From the NCBI GenBank assembly GCA_036346395.1, contig CM070606.1, positions 21,934,915 through 21,998,914 on the forward strand: a stretch of 64,000 nt of DNA, read 5' to 3'. Shown one piece after another: positions 22,695 through 34,309 of this stretch. The notes under the pieces were generated by a model. That model did no database searches. It saw only the letters and a list, made by a program, of their open reading frames with translations, and was not told where the DNA came from. The translations under genes and the position numbers were made by a program. The stretch is from Hsuehochloa calcarea (taxonomy: Eukaryota > Streptophyta > Magnoliopsida > Poales > Poaceae). The first letter of the stretch is position 1, and each line of letters begins with the position of its first letter.

Positions 22695-25114
22695 CGATAG
22701 CAATAGATTAAATTATCCCAAAATTCGAGATCTTTGAAAATATCCAGTGCTTCTCCAACTAGACCACAACTTATCAAAAGTTCACCATATTCTCTGAGTT
22801 AATAAGAAGCAAAACAAGTCATATTAGTGTTGCCGAAAAAAGGCAAGAAGAAGGCTTACGAACATCAATACATACTTCCTTAACGCAGGGAGAGTTGGCA
22901 TATGAACTCCAAAAACCAATTTAGCTCTTTGTGCAGCCACAGAGAATTCTTTGCCAACATCTTCAACCTAAGGAATGCACCAAATTTGCATATTAGTAGA
23001 AATATACACTGAAAGCAGACAGACAGACAGACACTTTGCCCAAACTTCTCTGAAATGGGATCTAACCAATTCTTATTAACAATGAATACATCAATTAGAC
23101 CTAAAACAAAGTTTCTAAGATCCAACATACAACAATGGTAAACAAATTACAAAAATAGATCCTAAAACACAACTTATCGGTTCTCCTCCAAAAAACAACT
23201 TGTAGGTTCTTACAAGTGGGCTCTTTCCAGTGTTCTAAATAACGGCCGTTAAGTCCTTGTAAACGGCCAGAGATCTGATGGACATATTTGATGCACTTAC
23301 CAAATTAATATTGCAGTAAATAACAATTACACTTACCAAATTCTCCATCATTACTACTGCCCGCTGCTTAGTCCGACTGCGGGTGCACTCCCACCTAATA
23401 CGGAGAATATCACACAAGCTCCTGACCTGAAATGAGACAAAACACAATTATTGAACTAACTATAAGCCTCACAAGGCAATCATTGTTAAATATGCTTTTC
23501 AGAAGAAAAAAAACTTTAGTTGAGTAGACGATGGTCTAAACATGATTTAAGCATACGGAGCAAAAACCTCCAGCACACAGATAAGATTAGCTCCAAATTT
23601 TGGAAACAACCCTTTTCGTATTTATGTACACGAGTAGGATTAGGCTGCACATGTTTCCAGCAACGTAATATGATGCAATTAAAACCATACCACAAAGTAT
23701 GACTCGTCCTGAGAATCAATTGCCTCTATGTATGGTGCCATCTCCCACCCTGTGTAAAAAATACCAAAGAACTTATATATCAATATATGTATAACAAAAT
23801 GAATGAATAACAGATAATCATTTGAATGATATATGCTGAAGTTCCATCCACTTAACGCATAACGTGGAAAATGATTATTTGAAGATATAAATATTGGGAT
23901 ATAGTATTAAATATAGCCAAATTAATTTTAAAATCAAATAAACTTTCACAAATGAAATATCTGAGTGCCGGAAGATGTATTTGCTGATGTGTGCAAGGTA
24001 GTTCTGTGTTCTAAATTTTAGAAATAACAAATAAATGGCATGCCAAACTATGATATACATTTCTTTAACAATAAAAGGCAGTTTCTGCTCATTGAGACTT
24101 TTCAATGCCTTCAAATATGCAGAACAAATTAAATGTCATTAGTAAATGAGCTATTATATTTCCATGTATATATATGAAAAAAACCATATCAGACAACTAC
24201 AAGCAGAAACTCCACATAATGCTTAATCCAATGATTTTAGCAATTATTGCAAAATCAGCCATCTTTGTTGCCCGGTACCATATTTGAAAAATGGGAAGAA
24301 GAAAATTTGAGATACCAATCATTTATGTAATATTATAATACTATAATAAATGTCTTAGCCATGTTTAAAATAGCACCAAAGTTTCTCAAAAGTGTCCACA
24401 AGAAATGAAAATATGGACATACCAGACATTTCATCACTCCGACTCCTTCGGCTCACATGTAAACATTGTGCAAGTACTGCAGCCTGCTGGATAGCCGTTA
24501 GTGATATTTTTGTGCTTGGATCGGTAATACTTTCACTGCTCAAATCATTCCCATTTTGCACTAGTCTTGGCATTCTTAGTATGTCACAAAATTCATCACT
24601 TCCACCAGGAACAGAGCTCCTTGCATTTTTCAAAGCCGCGACATCATTCTGAGCTCCTGTGAGTTCTGTTGCTAGTCCCACATCAGCTGCTGGATTACTG
24701 GTCTTCGCAACAAGTACCATTTGGAACTTCGCATCCACCTGTACCAAGGGATGATCCGCTTCATTTTTTTTCAAGGATAATGGCTCTCTTTATGTTATGC
24801 AACAGCAAGACAAATGATATAAATGAAGTACCACTGAGAGAAAGATACATCATAATTTTCTCATTTTCTTAAACAACACCTTCGAATAATCACACTAAAG
24901 AGGTTATAGGTCAAGACATACATTTAAATATCATTCTTTGCAAAAAGAAATTATGCCCCTATCAACCCAGCTCTGAAAATTTTGATATACAGAACAGAAA
25001 GAGCGAGGGCCAATAGGTGCGGTATAATCCACCTGGTGTATTGTTCGAAAGCCAAGAATCCCTGTGAGAGAGAGATGCAGCCCACATGTTTCTTGAGCAC
25101 TAGCCAGATGCAAC
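22695..25114 (-). pseudogene. TTC27-like exons 4-9, intact frame
   Basis: Six consecutive exons with no stop or frameshift. Exon 4 ends ...LGFRTIHQ. Exon 5 starts VDAKFQMVLVAKT and ends LAQCLHVSRRSRSDEMS. Exon 6 is WEMAPYIEAIDSQDESYFV. Exon 7 begins VRSLCDILRIRWECTRSRTK. Exon 8 begins VEDVGKEFSVAAQRAKLVFG. Exon 9 carries EYGELLISCGLVGEALDIF and FWDNLIYCY. Introns lie in phases 0, 1, 0, 0 and 2. Confidence 0.88.
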
Positions 25115-25855
25115 CTATGAAAATACCCACACCAAAATAATTAAGACAGTACTATGCTCAGATTGGCTACAGGTTTTATGCTCTCACCAGCATTCAGTAT
25201 ATAGGTCCGCCAAATTAGCAGAAGTTACAGTGCCCGATGAATGTAAATCAGGCTCCTGCAACATCTACTAACACAGTAAAATAATGCTATTTAACAATCA
25301 TGAAAGATGCTTCTATGCAGCGTTGTCACGGCACTCTGGCAGGTAGCGGCGACCTCTGGGCGCCAGGACACAAGGCACCTAGGCAGGCGCCATGGCGAGG
25401 ATTAGACGATGACTTAAATTAGCCTAATCAGTACATATAGCAGTATAGCACCCATATAAAAAAAGAAAAGAATAGAGAATAAATGAGAGATGGGCCACTA
25501 GCCCACTACCCACTCAACCCACAACCCCACTAAAGCCCAAAAGCTCATCTAAGTCATCCACTCCTCATGTGCCCTAATACCATCAGGCTATTAGAAAGAT
25601 GAGACTAGGGTTTTGTTATTCACAACTGTACAGCTTATTCATTAATTCAGAGGGTATATATAGACATTGTTATATAAGCCTCATGGTCTACACGGGCCAC
25701 ATGGGCCGAGAGAGAGAGAATCTAATGTTAGAGATATGTTAGAGATAAGGTGTTAGAGATATGTTAGAGATACAATCTATCTCTAACATATCCTTATATG
25801 TACCCTATATATATTGCCCTTTGGGCCTCTTCAATTATATACACGATTCATAACA

Positions 25856-25867
25856 TGGTATCAGAGC
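25856..25867 (+). promoter_or_regulatory. Primer-binding site (initiator tRNA-Met)
   Basis: TGGTATCAGAGC directly abuts the left LTR, an exact match to the usual copia primer site. Confidence 0.92.
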
Positions 25868-27630
25868 TTTGGTTAGGGTTAAGAGTTTCTTACCTGCGCC
25901 GCCTCGGCCCGGCGCCGCCAGCTGCCGGGAGAGCCATCTTCACTCCGAGGCGGCCATCCCAACCGCCGTCGCCGCTTCGTGCTTTGCCGTCGGGTATCGA
26001 GCGGCCAGCGGGGCCGTAGATCGGGTTGGCGATCTAGCCGCGAGCCTCGTTGGCGATGGCGAAAGGCGGACGGCGGAGGTGGTCGGGCCACGCAAGCGTC
26101 ACCAGGGGGCGACAAGGCCCCGCGTCCCTCGGCCAAGTCGGCGACAGCGTAGAAGAAGCACCCCTGTCGACGCCGCTCGGATCCAACGAGGACCAACTTG
26201 CTGCCACCGAGTCCTCGTCCTCCGCCACCTGGCCTCCCGAGCCGCCGCCGCGGATCCGATCGCCAAGCCGCGCCACGGCATTGGATCCGATGAGGATGGA
26301 TTACTAGATCTGCAGCCGCCGCTTCCTCTGCCTCTTGTCCGCCCGGATCTGCCGAGCTCACCCCGAAGCTGCGCCTCCTTCCGGCGCACCGGGCCTCCCC
26401 TGCTCCATCTCCGCTCGGATCCGGGGCCCCAGGCCTCCCTTGCATTGCTTCGGCTCGCCTCGGCGCCTCGGTGCGTCCCACATGCTCACGTCCGCGCGTC
26501 ATCGCTTCGATCTTAGAGGCAGAGGAGGGTCATTTCAGTCGAGGCGAGGATGGTGCGCTCGTCAGCCGACTTCGTCGCCGGCGGTCCTTCCTCTTGAGCC
26601 GCCAAGCGCCGCTGAGCTCGTCACCGAGCCAAACGCTCCTGCCTTCTCCGATGCTCCTGCCTTCTCCAACGCCGGCTCTCTTTCTGTCTAGCGTTGCGAG
26701 AGCGGAGGGGGAGGGAGGGGGAGGCATCTCCCTCGAAGCACACTGGTGGGTGTTGTCTTCCCTCTAGTGGCACGGGTGGGTCTTGGGTTGCTGCTATCAC
26801 GAGAAGGAGGATGTTTGGGATGCCTCGGTTGTATCATCACGAGGAGGATGGTTGGGATGCCTTGGTTGTATCCCGGTTGAGACGTGCCTATTGGGGTGTC
26901 GAAGCTTCTCGTTGGTGAAGATCGAGTCTTTGTTGCTGCGAGTTCTGCTAATTATTTTTAGGTTTTTCCTGTTTTGTGTCGTTGCTTCCGTTGCGTCCAT
27001 TCAAGTCCGTAGCACTCAATTTTTTTAGTTCGTCTAAGCCATGCGAGTCCACAAATTTATTGTCAGTCATAGAAGCATGGGAATTGTCTATTGCATGGCA
27101 GCAGCCACCGCTCCCGCTGCTATTTTCTTTGAGCCGCTGCAGATCTACCATGCCAAGCTTACAAGGCCGCCACGCTTCTTCCACACTGCGTCTTCGTTGT
27201 ACTTCTTGTACATTGCGTAGCGCTTCTTACTTGCTGCGCCTCTGTTTGCTTCTTGTGCATTGCATTGCGCTTCTTTTGCCTTGTGCATTCGTTGTGCTTC
27301 TTGTGCCGTATGCGCTTGCCGTCTTGGGCTACGATCTGTGCCGTCATGCTTCCACCTATTCCTATTCGACTTGATTTGACAGCTCTCTCTATTCATGTCG
27401 GTTTCATCATCTTCTTCGACCTGTTACCGCGGTCAACTTCGCTCCTTCACCTTGTGCTTTATGAGCCGTCGCATGACATTGGATGGGAGATCTTTTGATA
27501 CTCGACAGATTTTCCAAGAGCTGCATGCTACGACGACATTATCAAAACTCGGACTTTGGATTTTTCATATTTTAGTATCAACCATTTTCAAATGCAATGC
27601 TATTGCATACGCCTTGCATTTGAGGGGGGG
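25856..27630 (+). other. Interior of TRIM-like element
   Basis: Open frames at 25,869-26,516 (plus) and on the minus strand overlap and are compositionally driven (arginine, proline, serine, alanine). I see no gag, protease or RT. The right third (26,930-27,600) is closer to average composition and could be a captured host fragment. Confidence 0.45.
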
Positions 27631-28204
27631 TGTTCGAGATATGTTAGAGATAGAATCTATCTCTAACATATCCTTATCTGTACCCTATATATATTGCCCT
27701 TTAGGCCTCTTCAATTATCTACACGATTCATAACATCTACAACACTCTTAACACCCCCTTCAAACTCAAGGTGGATCAGAAGGATCTAATGCACTGAGTT
27801 TGAGTAGATAAAGCCGCATCTTCTCCAACAAGCCCAGGCTCGATTCTCTCCTCAGTGAGCATCCTCGTACCTCCCTGTACGTTCCCCAACCACTCACTAG
27901 CTCTCTCGTCTACTCCAGGTCGCCGCCACCGTGAACCTCCTGGGCACTCCGGTAAGACCCAATCACCTCCCTTATGCTCAGGCTCACGCTGTTTCCGTCC
28001 CAACTCCACCCCTCGCAGCTAGTGCCATTTCGTCCCCACGGTGTAGCGCCGCTCGTCGTCTCTGATCGCCGCGAGACCAGCTCCGCCAAGACACCGCCAT
28101 CGATAGGTTCACCTCGCATGCCGGTTCCATTTTAGCGCCATCAGCCATGCGCCTTGGTGCGCAACGCCGTGAGCCACCGGCAAAGCAAGCGGACCCACGG
28201 CCTG

Positions 28205-30880
28205 TTTTTGTCGAAAAACCGACAGTTACTATGGCAAAGTAATTAGGGTATTGATTAGTAATTAATGTCGTGATCACTATCGGAAATCAGGGGTTAGCGC
28301 ATTAAATGATTTGCTGTAGTTATGACATGTGGGCCCCTTTGCCGATTAAGTGTAGAGTAAAATTGTGCAGTATGTTTTCCCTTGTGGAAAACGTATTCCT
28401 TATACACTGAAACCGATAGTATGTTTTTGTTATCAGAAGGCGCATTTCCGAAGTACGCTTTCGACGTCATTTCTCGGCGGGGCTAGGTCAAAGTTGACCC
28501 AGTCAACCATTGACCGGGGGTCCCGCATGTAAGAGGCGGTGGGTAGAATGGGGTCGGTAAGAAAAGTATTTCAATACAATTAAAATCCCGAAATGATCTA
28601 TTTGTTAACTGAAAAATACAATTAACTTCAAAAATGCATAACTAATTCACTTTAACTCCAAAAACAGTGAAACCACTTTTGTTATTTTTCATTTTTAATT
28701 AACTTTATTATAAAATAGGTTTTCACCTTGTCACTATCTCAAAAAACATATTTTGTGGAGAGTGCTCCAAAATTGAATTATTAATACATTATAAATTGCT
28801 AATAACTTTGAAAATTCATAACTAATTAACTTTGAAAATTCATAACTAATTCATAAAAAATCCAAATAAGGTGAACCAAATTATTTTGGTCATATAATAA
28901 TGTTCTCTATCCATTTTTGTAATCCTTATGTCCACCACTACTCCAGAAAATTTCGCGAAAGTTTTAGATACAGTGAACAGTGACAGATTCTAATTTATTT
29001 GGATTTTCTGGAAAAACTAACTTTCAAACTATCATAACTTGTGCTAAATTCACCTAAAATCATGCTCTACCATCTGTGAATTTTTCATGATTTTTGGATG
29101 ACTTTGAATTTTTGGGTCTTTTCGGTATTATTCATTCTTATTGTACTTTCGACTTCTTTCGTTAGGTTCCGACGCGCACATTGCTAACAAGAGTGATCCT
29201 CAGCAACTTAACGAGTAACTTCAGCAAGGCAAGCAGTTTGATCATATTAATCCTATTATTTTTCAAGCCTAATATCTTGTTTGCAACTTGTATGTATGCA
29301 TTGCTATTTTGTTGTTAAATTATGGTTTGATTAGTCGATCCTATAGTTGCATAATCTGTAGGTAAATGATATTCCTCTACTACCTGAGCCTAGGTTATTT
29401 GATGTGATTTGAGTTCATTGGATGAGCTCTTGTCACTTAGTAGATTCTGAGTTAATATTCTTTGAGACATGCTTAGCTATCGGTAGTTTTGGGTAGTCAT
29501 CGACTTAGTCGATGATCTCGATCACACAAATCTAATTATTATTCCATTATGTCCAAAGACACTTGTGCTTTGTTAATTTGTAAAGTCAAAAGCGGAAATG
29601 AGAACGATTTGGACTTGGGCATCTTGGAATGTTGGTGTGATCTTTTGGTATGAATGGAATGGTGCCTAAGTCAACAAGGACCGAAACATCTTGTTACACT
29701 AAACCAAGCAATTTTGCGTGCTAACCACGCGAGAGGATATGGGACCTCTCTTGACTAAGTACTTTGGGAGATGTTAATTATGAAATTTGGTTGGTGGGTG
29801 TTTAAAAGAAAAATTGTGTTGTGATAGGAGGGGAGCATTAGCAGATCGGCTATAAGCTGGCTAATGTATCCTTCTCTTCATGGGTTGCGGCTCGTAATTA
29901 GCATCATCCATTGGAAATGTCTCGTAGGACTTAGCCGTGCCGGCATACCTAAGGAAGTGTGCTTCATAACTTGGCAAAAAGGCGGTCTGACGTGTGGGTG
30001 CATTGGTACACCTCTGCAGGATTCAACTATTCGAATAGCCTCGTCCTAGGTTATATGGACACGCTTGGGGAGGTCTTCCAAGAGTTAGACTACAACCTTT
30101 AATTAAAACTTGACATGGGTGGTATGAATGGGTAATTCATGCTATTGTTGTGGTGACTATTGGGTACTTCTTCGGATGTTGTCATCTATTTTTTATTATT
30201 ATGTTGTCATTTACTGTTATTTGAACAATAAAAACAGATTGTAAACTTGCTTTTAAAGGTACTACATTATTGCAAATAAAGACTACTTTGTGCTGAAAAT
30301 GAAACGTACAGCCTCCACTTAAATAAGCTTGCATGTAGCTATGTATAGGTCTGTTACTCTACACGTAAGTCTTGCGGAGTACAATTTTTGTACTCATTTG
30401 CTTTGCTTAACTATTTGTTGCAGAGAAGGTGAGCCCGAAGGACCTCACTTTTGTGAGATGTGCTGTGGGTTTGACGACTAGCTTGGCGATCCGGTTGGTT
30501 GCCTTGTGGGTAAAGGCACACTAATTGGCTCTTTTGTTTATCACCATCTTATGGCATTTCGCTTCCACTGTCTAATTATTTAATTGTATGTCTTTTGGCC
30601 GGTCGGCCTCCCTTTTGTAATAACTCTACTATGTGTCTTTTGATTTGTCAAGTGTTGCTTTGGTTCTATGTCTTGAATGGAATTGATGCATGAATTTTGT
30701 AAAGGGGTGTGTATACTGCATTTCTGGGATGTATACATATCTCGAAGACATGAATTATTTTGTTGGTGATGCTAGGGTCAATTGGTGACTAAGCATTGCA
30801 AGCTTAATAAAACGGGGTCCTCACGCTGGTTAATGATCGCTATGCCCTTGCCTTATCTCTAAAGCTCTCAAGATATTTTT
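28205..30880 (+). mobile_element. LTR-like repeat family, copy 2
   Basis: About 2.7 kb, non-coding, and homologous on the plus strand to the minus-strand repeat 6,076-7,146 plus 15,256-16,490. The left border near TTTTTGTCGAAAAACC and the right border near 30,880 are estimates. The content (a TATTCGAATAGCC-type word, a CTCTGCAGG word, a GTACTC word) is that of long grass gypsy LTRs, so a solo LTR is likely. Confidence 0.55.
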
Positions 30881-30947
30881 GGCTATGAGCATTTTGGTCC
30901 ATTGATTAGCAATTCACTATGTAAGAGGGAGGCAATAGCATGTGCTG

Positions 30948-31212
30948 TTGTCCAAAACCACCATGACAGGATGTTGTCCAAAACCACCATGACAGGATGG
31001 AGCATCCAAAGAGCATCAAAGGCTCTTTTGTATATTATAAGTGCTAAATATACTAAAAACCAATGTTTCACTAGATAATCTAGCGTAACAATGCCTAAAC
31101 CAACTGAGGAAGGACATTATGGAATCAAAAATTCAAATTTGAAATCAAAAAAATTACGGCCGGTTTTTTTTTACCGCCGGTAAACCGGTTACCGGCTAGG
31201 TTTTTACCTCTG
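30948..31212 (-). mobile_element. hAT terminal fragment, second copy
   Basis: The sequence from GAGCATCC to the end (TTTTTACCTCTG) matches 5,840-6,067 of the complete hAT element, including CTAAATATACTAAAAA and the ACCGGT-rich subterminal stretch. The end at 31,212 interrupts a copia gag, with GCTGAGCA as the adjoining 8 bp. The fragment begins with two perfect 26-bp tandem units (30,948-30,973 and 30,974-30,999). The other element end was not found. Confidence 0.75.
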
Positions 31213-31682
31213 GCTGAGCATACTCATCATTGGCAACACAAGACTGGCAAGCAGTGGCTAGTGATATGAGTGAAAGCACTGTAATACTCCTCCACTGTCT
31301 GATCCTACTGCTGCTAAATACTATGAAGGTCTTTAAGCAATGTGAAGCGAAGAGCACCACTAGACTGAACATATCTCTTCTCAAAGCATGTCCACATCTA
31401 CTTGGTTGAAGTATGATACTCAACACTCATCCTCGAAGAAATATCAAAACTCAGAATAAGGCCAGTCATGAAACGATCGTCCTCTTTCTGCCAAGCCTTT
31501 ACAACTTCAACAACAACCTTCTTTGGGTCAGGAGGATCGTCAGTCAAATGAGAGGCCAAACCATAACCCCTAATAGTAGTCTTGACTAAGAAAGCTCGTG
31601 CTCAGTAATTCAACCCATCGAGCTTTAAGTCTATGAACACGAGAGATGAACTGCCCCCAAACATTGAGTTAGATTTTGACAT
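31213..31682 (-). pseudogene. Copia gag N-terminal remnant
   Basis: On the minus strand it starts MSKSNSMFGG at 31,682. Despite stops it shows the copia gag core: DDRFMTGLILSFD, SSRMSVEYHTSTK, CFEKRYVQSSGALRFTLLKD and TVEEYYSAFTHITSHCLPVL. It is cut off by the hAT end at 31,212. It belongs to the intronic copia element. Confidence 0.8.
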
Positions 31683-32868
31683 CTTGATGGACCACAACAC
31701 ACTACAGCAAGCAATCAACAGTAGTAGAGTATCACAGGAAGCAAGCAGTCAACAGTAGATAGAAAGGAACAGTAGTAGTACCATCACAAGAGGGCAAGCA
31801 AAACCAACAGGAGCAGTACCATCACAGAGAGGAGCAATAGCATTACAATCACAAGAGGCAAACAATACCAAGAGGAGCAGCACCGTCATCAAGAGCAGAA
31901 GATGAGCACAGGCGTCGAGATGAAGGCGCGATGAGATGAAGACGAATTGGCTCGAGCATAGGCGTCGAGATGAAGACGAGGTGGCTCGAGCACAGTCGTC
32001 GAGGACGGTCGGGCATTGCTGGACCCGAGATGAAGACAAGGCTGCTACGGGGCACAAATCCGAAGAGGCGGCGACCTCCCGGTGACGAGCTCGTCGCAAA
32101 TCCGGAGATCCGGAGGTGAGGTGGTGGCGACAATTGACGGAGGCGCGGCGATGAGGCGGAGGATCTCGGCCACGCAGATCCGGAGGAGGCGCAGCGACGG
32201 ACGAGCGGAGTAGCTCGGCCGGCGCAGATCCAGAGGAGGCGAAGAGGCAAAGGAGCTCGGTGGCGCGACAAGGAGCTCGAGCGCGACGATCACGAGAGGC
32301 TAGGCGAGGAAGGCTGCGGCGGTGGAGAAGGTGCGACAATGCGAGGCGCGACAAGGAGCTCGAAGCACGGCGAAAGATTGCTGGACCCGAGATGAAGACG
32401 AGGTCGCTCTGAGCGCAAATCCGAAGAGCGGCGACCTCCGGCGACGAGCTCGGCGAAGATCGAGATCGGAGGTGAGCGGTGGCGACAATTGTGACGCGGC
32501 GCAGCGGCGAGGTAGAGGAGCTCGGCGGCGCGGATCCGGAGGAGGCGCAATAACGAGCGAGCGGAGGAGCTCCAGCGGCGCAGATCGAGAGAAGGTGCGA
32601 AGAGGCGAGGAGCTCGGCGGCGCGACAAGGAGCTCAGAGGCGCAACGATGCGAGGCGAGGCGAGGAAGCTCCGGCGGGTGGAGAAGGTGTGGCGATCACG
32701 AGGCACGACAAGAAGGCCGAGCCTGAAGCGGAGGTGGAGGCCGCGCGAGGAGGTGCCACTCGGCGGTGTCGAACCAAAGCAGCCGGCGACTTAGGGCACC
32801 TTGCCCACGGTGGCGGAGAGAGCCACGATGGTGGCCGGTTTAGGTGGGATTTGGTATTAGGGTTGGAG
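31683..32868 (-). other. GC-rich leader of intronic copia element
   Basis: Untranslated region between primer site and gag. Overlapping open frames in several phases reflect composition (repeated 'ggagctcggcggcgc' words), not genes. Confidence 0.55.
32015..32700. repeat. Tandem duplication of about 360 bp in copia leader
   Basis: Two copies both begin ATTGCTGGACCCGAGATGAA: 32,015-32,376 and 32,377 to about 32,700. They differ by many short indels. Confidence 0.8.
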
Positions 32869-32882
32869 ATGGCTCGATGCCA
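32869..32882 (-). promoter_or_regulatory. Primer-binding site, tRNA-Met type, altered
   Basis: Minus strand TGGCATCGAGCCAT abuts the 5' LTR. Compared with TGGTATCAGAGCC it has T to C and lacks the A of CAGAG. Confidence 0.7.
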
Positions 32883-33016
32883 TGTTAAAAAGATGAGACT
32901 AGGGTTTTGCTATTCACAACTATGCAACTTATTCATTAATTGAGAGGGTATATATAGACATTGTTACATAGGTCTCACGAGCTACATGGGCCAAGAGAGA
33001 GAATGTACAACACACA
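32883..33016 (-). repeat. 5' LTR of intronic copia element
   Basis: About 134 bp starting TGTTAAAAAGATGAGACTAG, with the 3' partner at 25,588-27,753. The right border is approximate. Confidence 0.7.
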
Positions 33017-33998
33017 AGCCACCATCTCCAGTAGCCTCATCCTCATCCTCTCCTCCATCTCCTCTTATGCACATACCCAACCCTCCACAACTCCCATCAC
33101 CACCAAGTTCACTTTGTTGTGGCGGCGAGGCGACATCCAAAGCCTGAGCGGCGAGATCAAAGCGTGGAGCGAGCGAGAGAAACCTGGTGATGAGCAAAAG
33201 CGGCTCGGGAGAGGGGAGGAGTGATGGGTGGCGGCGGTGATGGTCGATCTGGTGGGGAGGATGGCGGCAACAACAGCGCGTGGCGGCTAGGGTTCCCAGA
33301 GCTGAGCCTTCCCCACGATCACCCAGAGACGGTTTGAGCCCTCTCCCGGACCACTTTGCTGTCGAGCGAGCCGTCTGTCATCCGCTCTTGTGCCAAGCTG
33401 GACGACATGTCATCGACTTAGCGGCGTCATGACAACTATGCTTCTATGGATAGCATTTGTTTAGAACATATCCCAAGAGCATCCAATGATAATTGTTCAC
33501 AGTTATTGGCTCTTGTACTAACTCAAGTTACACAAGGTGTGCCCAGCATTCTAACTAAATTTCCACGAGAACCTTAAATAATGCATGTAGTGAAACAATA
33601 GTATGTTTTGAGTGTTTGACATACAAGATATTATCTTTTTTTATCAACATTGACATTTAACAAGCATCTAATTATTGAAACTACCAAAGTTAATTAGCTC
33701 GCACTAATTTTAATTACTTAAGAGCATCATGTTTGGTCCATGCTAAATGAAAGAGATATTAACTAGAGAGGAATTAGATATATCGATAATTGGCATCATA
33801 TTTTGAAATCTACATATACGAAGGTCCGGTCACATTCTTTACTATTCTTTAGTTTACTTCTAGTGATCTTGAATGATAGCCTTAAGGCAAGTTTAGTACC
33901 ATTGATTTAGGTTCTCATGAAAACAAGCAAAGGATAAATATCTTAAGAACTTTTAAGCCTTAACATTAATACATTATTTAATTTAGAGAGAGAGAGAC
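33017..33998. other. Remainder of TTC27-like intron 3
   Basis: A GC-rich stretch to about 33,420 is followed by AT-rich intronic DNA up to the exon 3 donor at 33,998. No domain or terminal repeat was recognised. Confidence 0.5.
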
Positions 33999-34309
33999 CT
34001 TGACGCATCAACTCGACCATATTTATACTCCACAATACCAGCTTATAAGAAAGCAGCTGAGACAAAATAAGAGCCTTCTCCATCACATAACAAAGGACCC
34101 CAGTAGCTAGAAACCTTTTCAAGTTCACCAAAGTAGGCCAACATCTTATTCTTGTACACTTGTACTTGATCAAACAAAGAGGATGATAACTCATCTAAAA
34201 TGTTCTGCTGGAACATGCATATTCTACACAACCACCATGACACGCTCTGGCAATCAGAGGAATCCAGACTCTTTATGCTTGTGAACAAAAGTTCTGCAAA
34301 GACAATGAA
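33999..34309 (-). pseudogene. TTC27-like exon 3 with in-frame TAA
   Basis: Acceptor TTGTACAG, donor AAG/GTCTCT. The protein reads FIVFAELLF through SWWLCRICMFQQNILDELSS and YFGELEKVSSYWGPLLC to SAAFL, then TAA (34,045-34,043), then AGIVEYKYGRVDAS. Homologues have LEA at this point, so GAA to TAA is the simplest explanation. Confidence 0.85.

Larger units (their letters stand above)
25726..27735 (+). mobile_element. TRIM/SMART-like small LTR retrotransposon
   Basis: The short LTRs (25,726-25,855 and 27,631-27,735) share TGTTAGAGATA-type starts, CTATCTCTAACATATCC, CCCTATATATATTGCCCTTT and ATTCATAACA ends. A perfect tRNA-iMet primer site follows the left LTR and a GAGGGGGGG purine tract precedes the right one. 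The left LTR contains an extra 25-bp duplication of its start. The 1.8-kb interior has a GC-rich half (25,870-26,760) without a recognisable retroviral domain. It is large for a TRIM and so may be a non-autonomous copia derivative. Confidence 0.8.
25588..27753 (-). repeat. 3' LTR of intronic copia element, split by TRIM-like insertion
   Basis: The LTR runs 25,588-25,725 and resumes at 27,736-27,753, ending TTAACA with a minus-strand purine run directly beyond (CCCCCTTC on the plus strand). The TRIM-like element occupies the middle with near-identical flanks TCTAA/TCTAC. Confidence 0.7.
25588..33016 (-). mobile_element. Non-autonomous copia element in intron 3, minus strand, invaded by other repeats
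   Basis: Two short LTR copies (25,588-27,753, interrupted; 32,883-33,016) share AAAGATGAGACTAGGGTTTT, the TTCATTAATT word and GAGAGGGTATATATAGACAT. The minus-strand order is 5' LTR, a tRNA-Met-type primer site (32,869-32,882), a GC-rich leader, a gag start (31,682) and, after interruptions, the polypurine word just right of 27,753. No pol survives. Nested inside are a TRIM-like element (25,726-27,735), an LTR-like repeat (28,205-30,880) and a hAT end (30,948-31,212). Confidence 0.75.

Noticed and set aside
25869..26516. 215-residue open frame and its opposite-strand mirror (25,879-26,502)
   Set aside because: Both strands are open over the same GC-rich stretch inside a TRIM-like element; composition explains it.
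30870..30885. Possible second target duplication (GCTATGAGCA) for the hAT fragment ending at 31,212
   Set aside because: It differs from GCTGAGCA by a two-base insertion and no hAT end follows it.
31749..32706. Overlapping minus- and plus-strand open frames of 130-200 residues
   Set aside because: GC-rich, internally duplicated retrotransposon leader; no domain, and frames are open in several phases.
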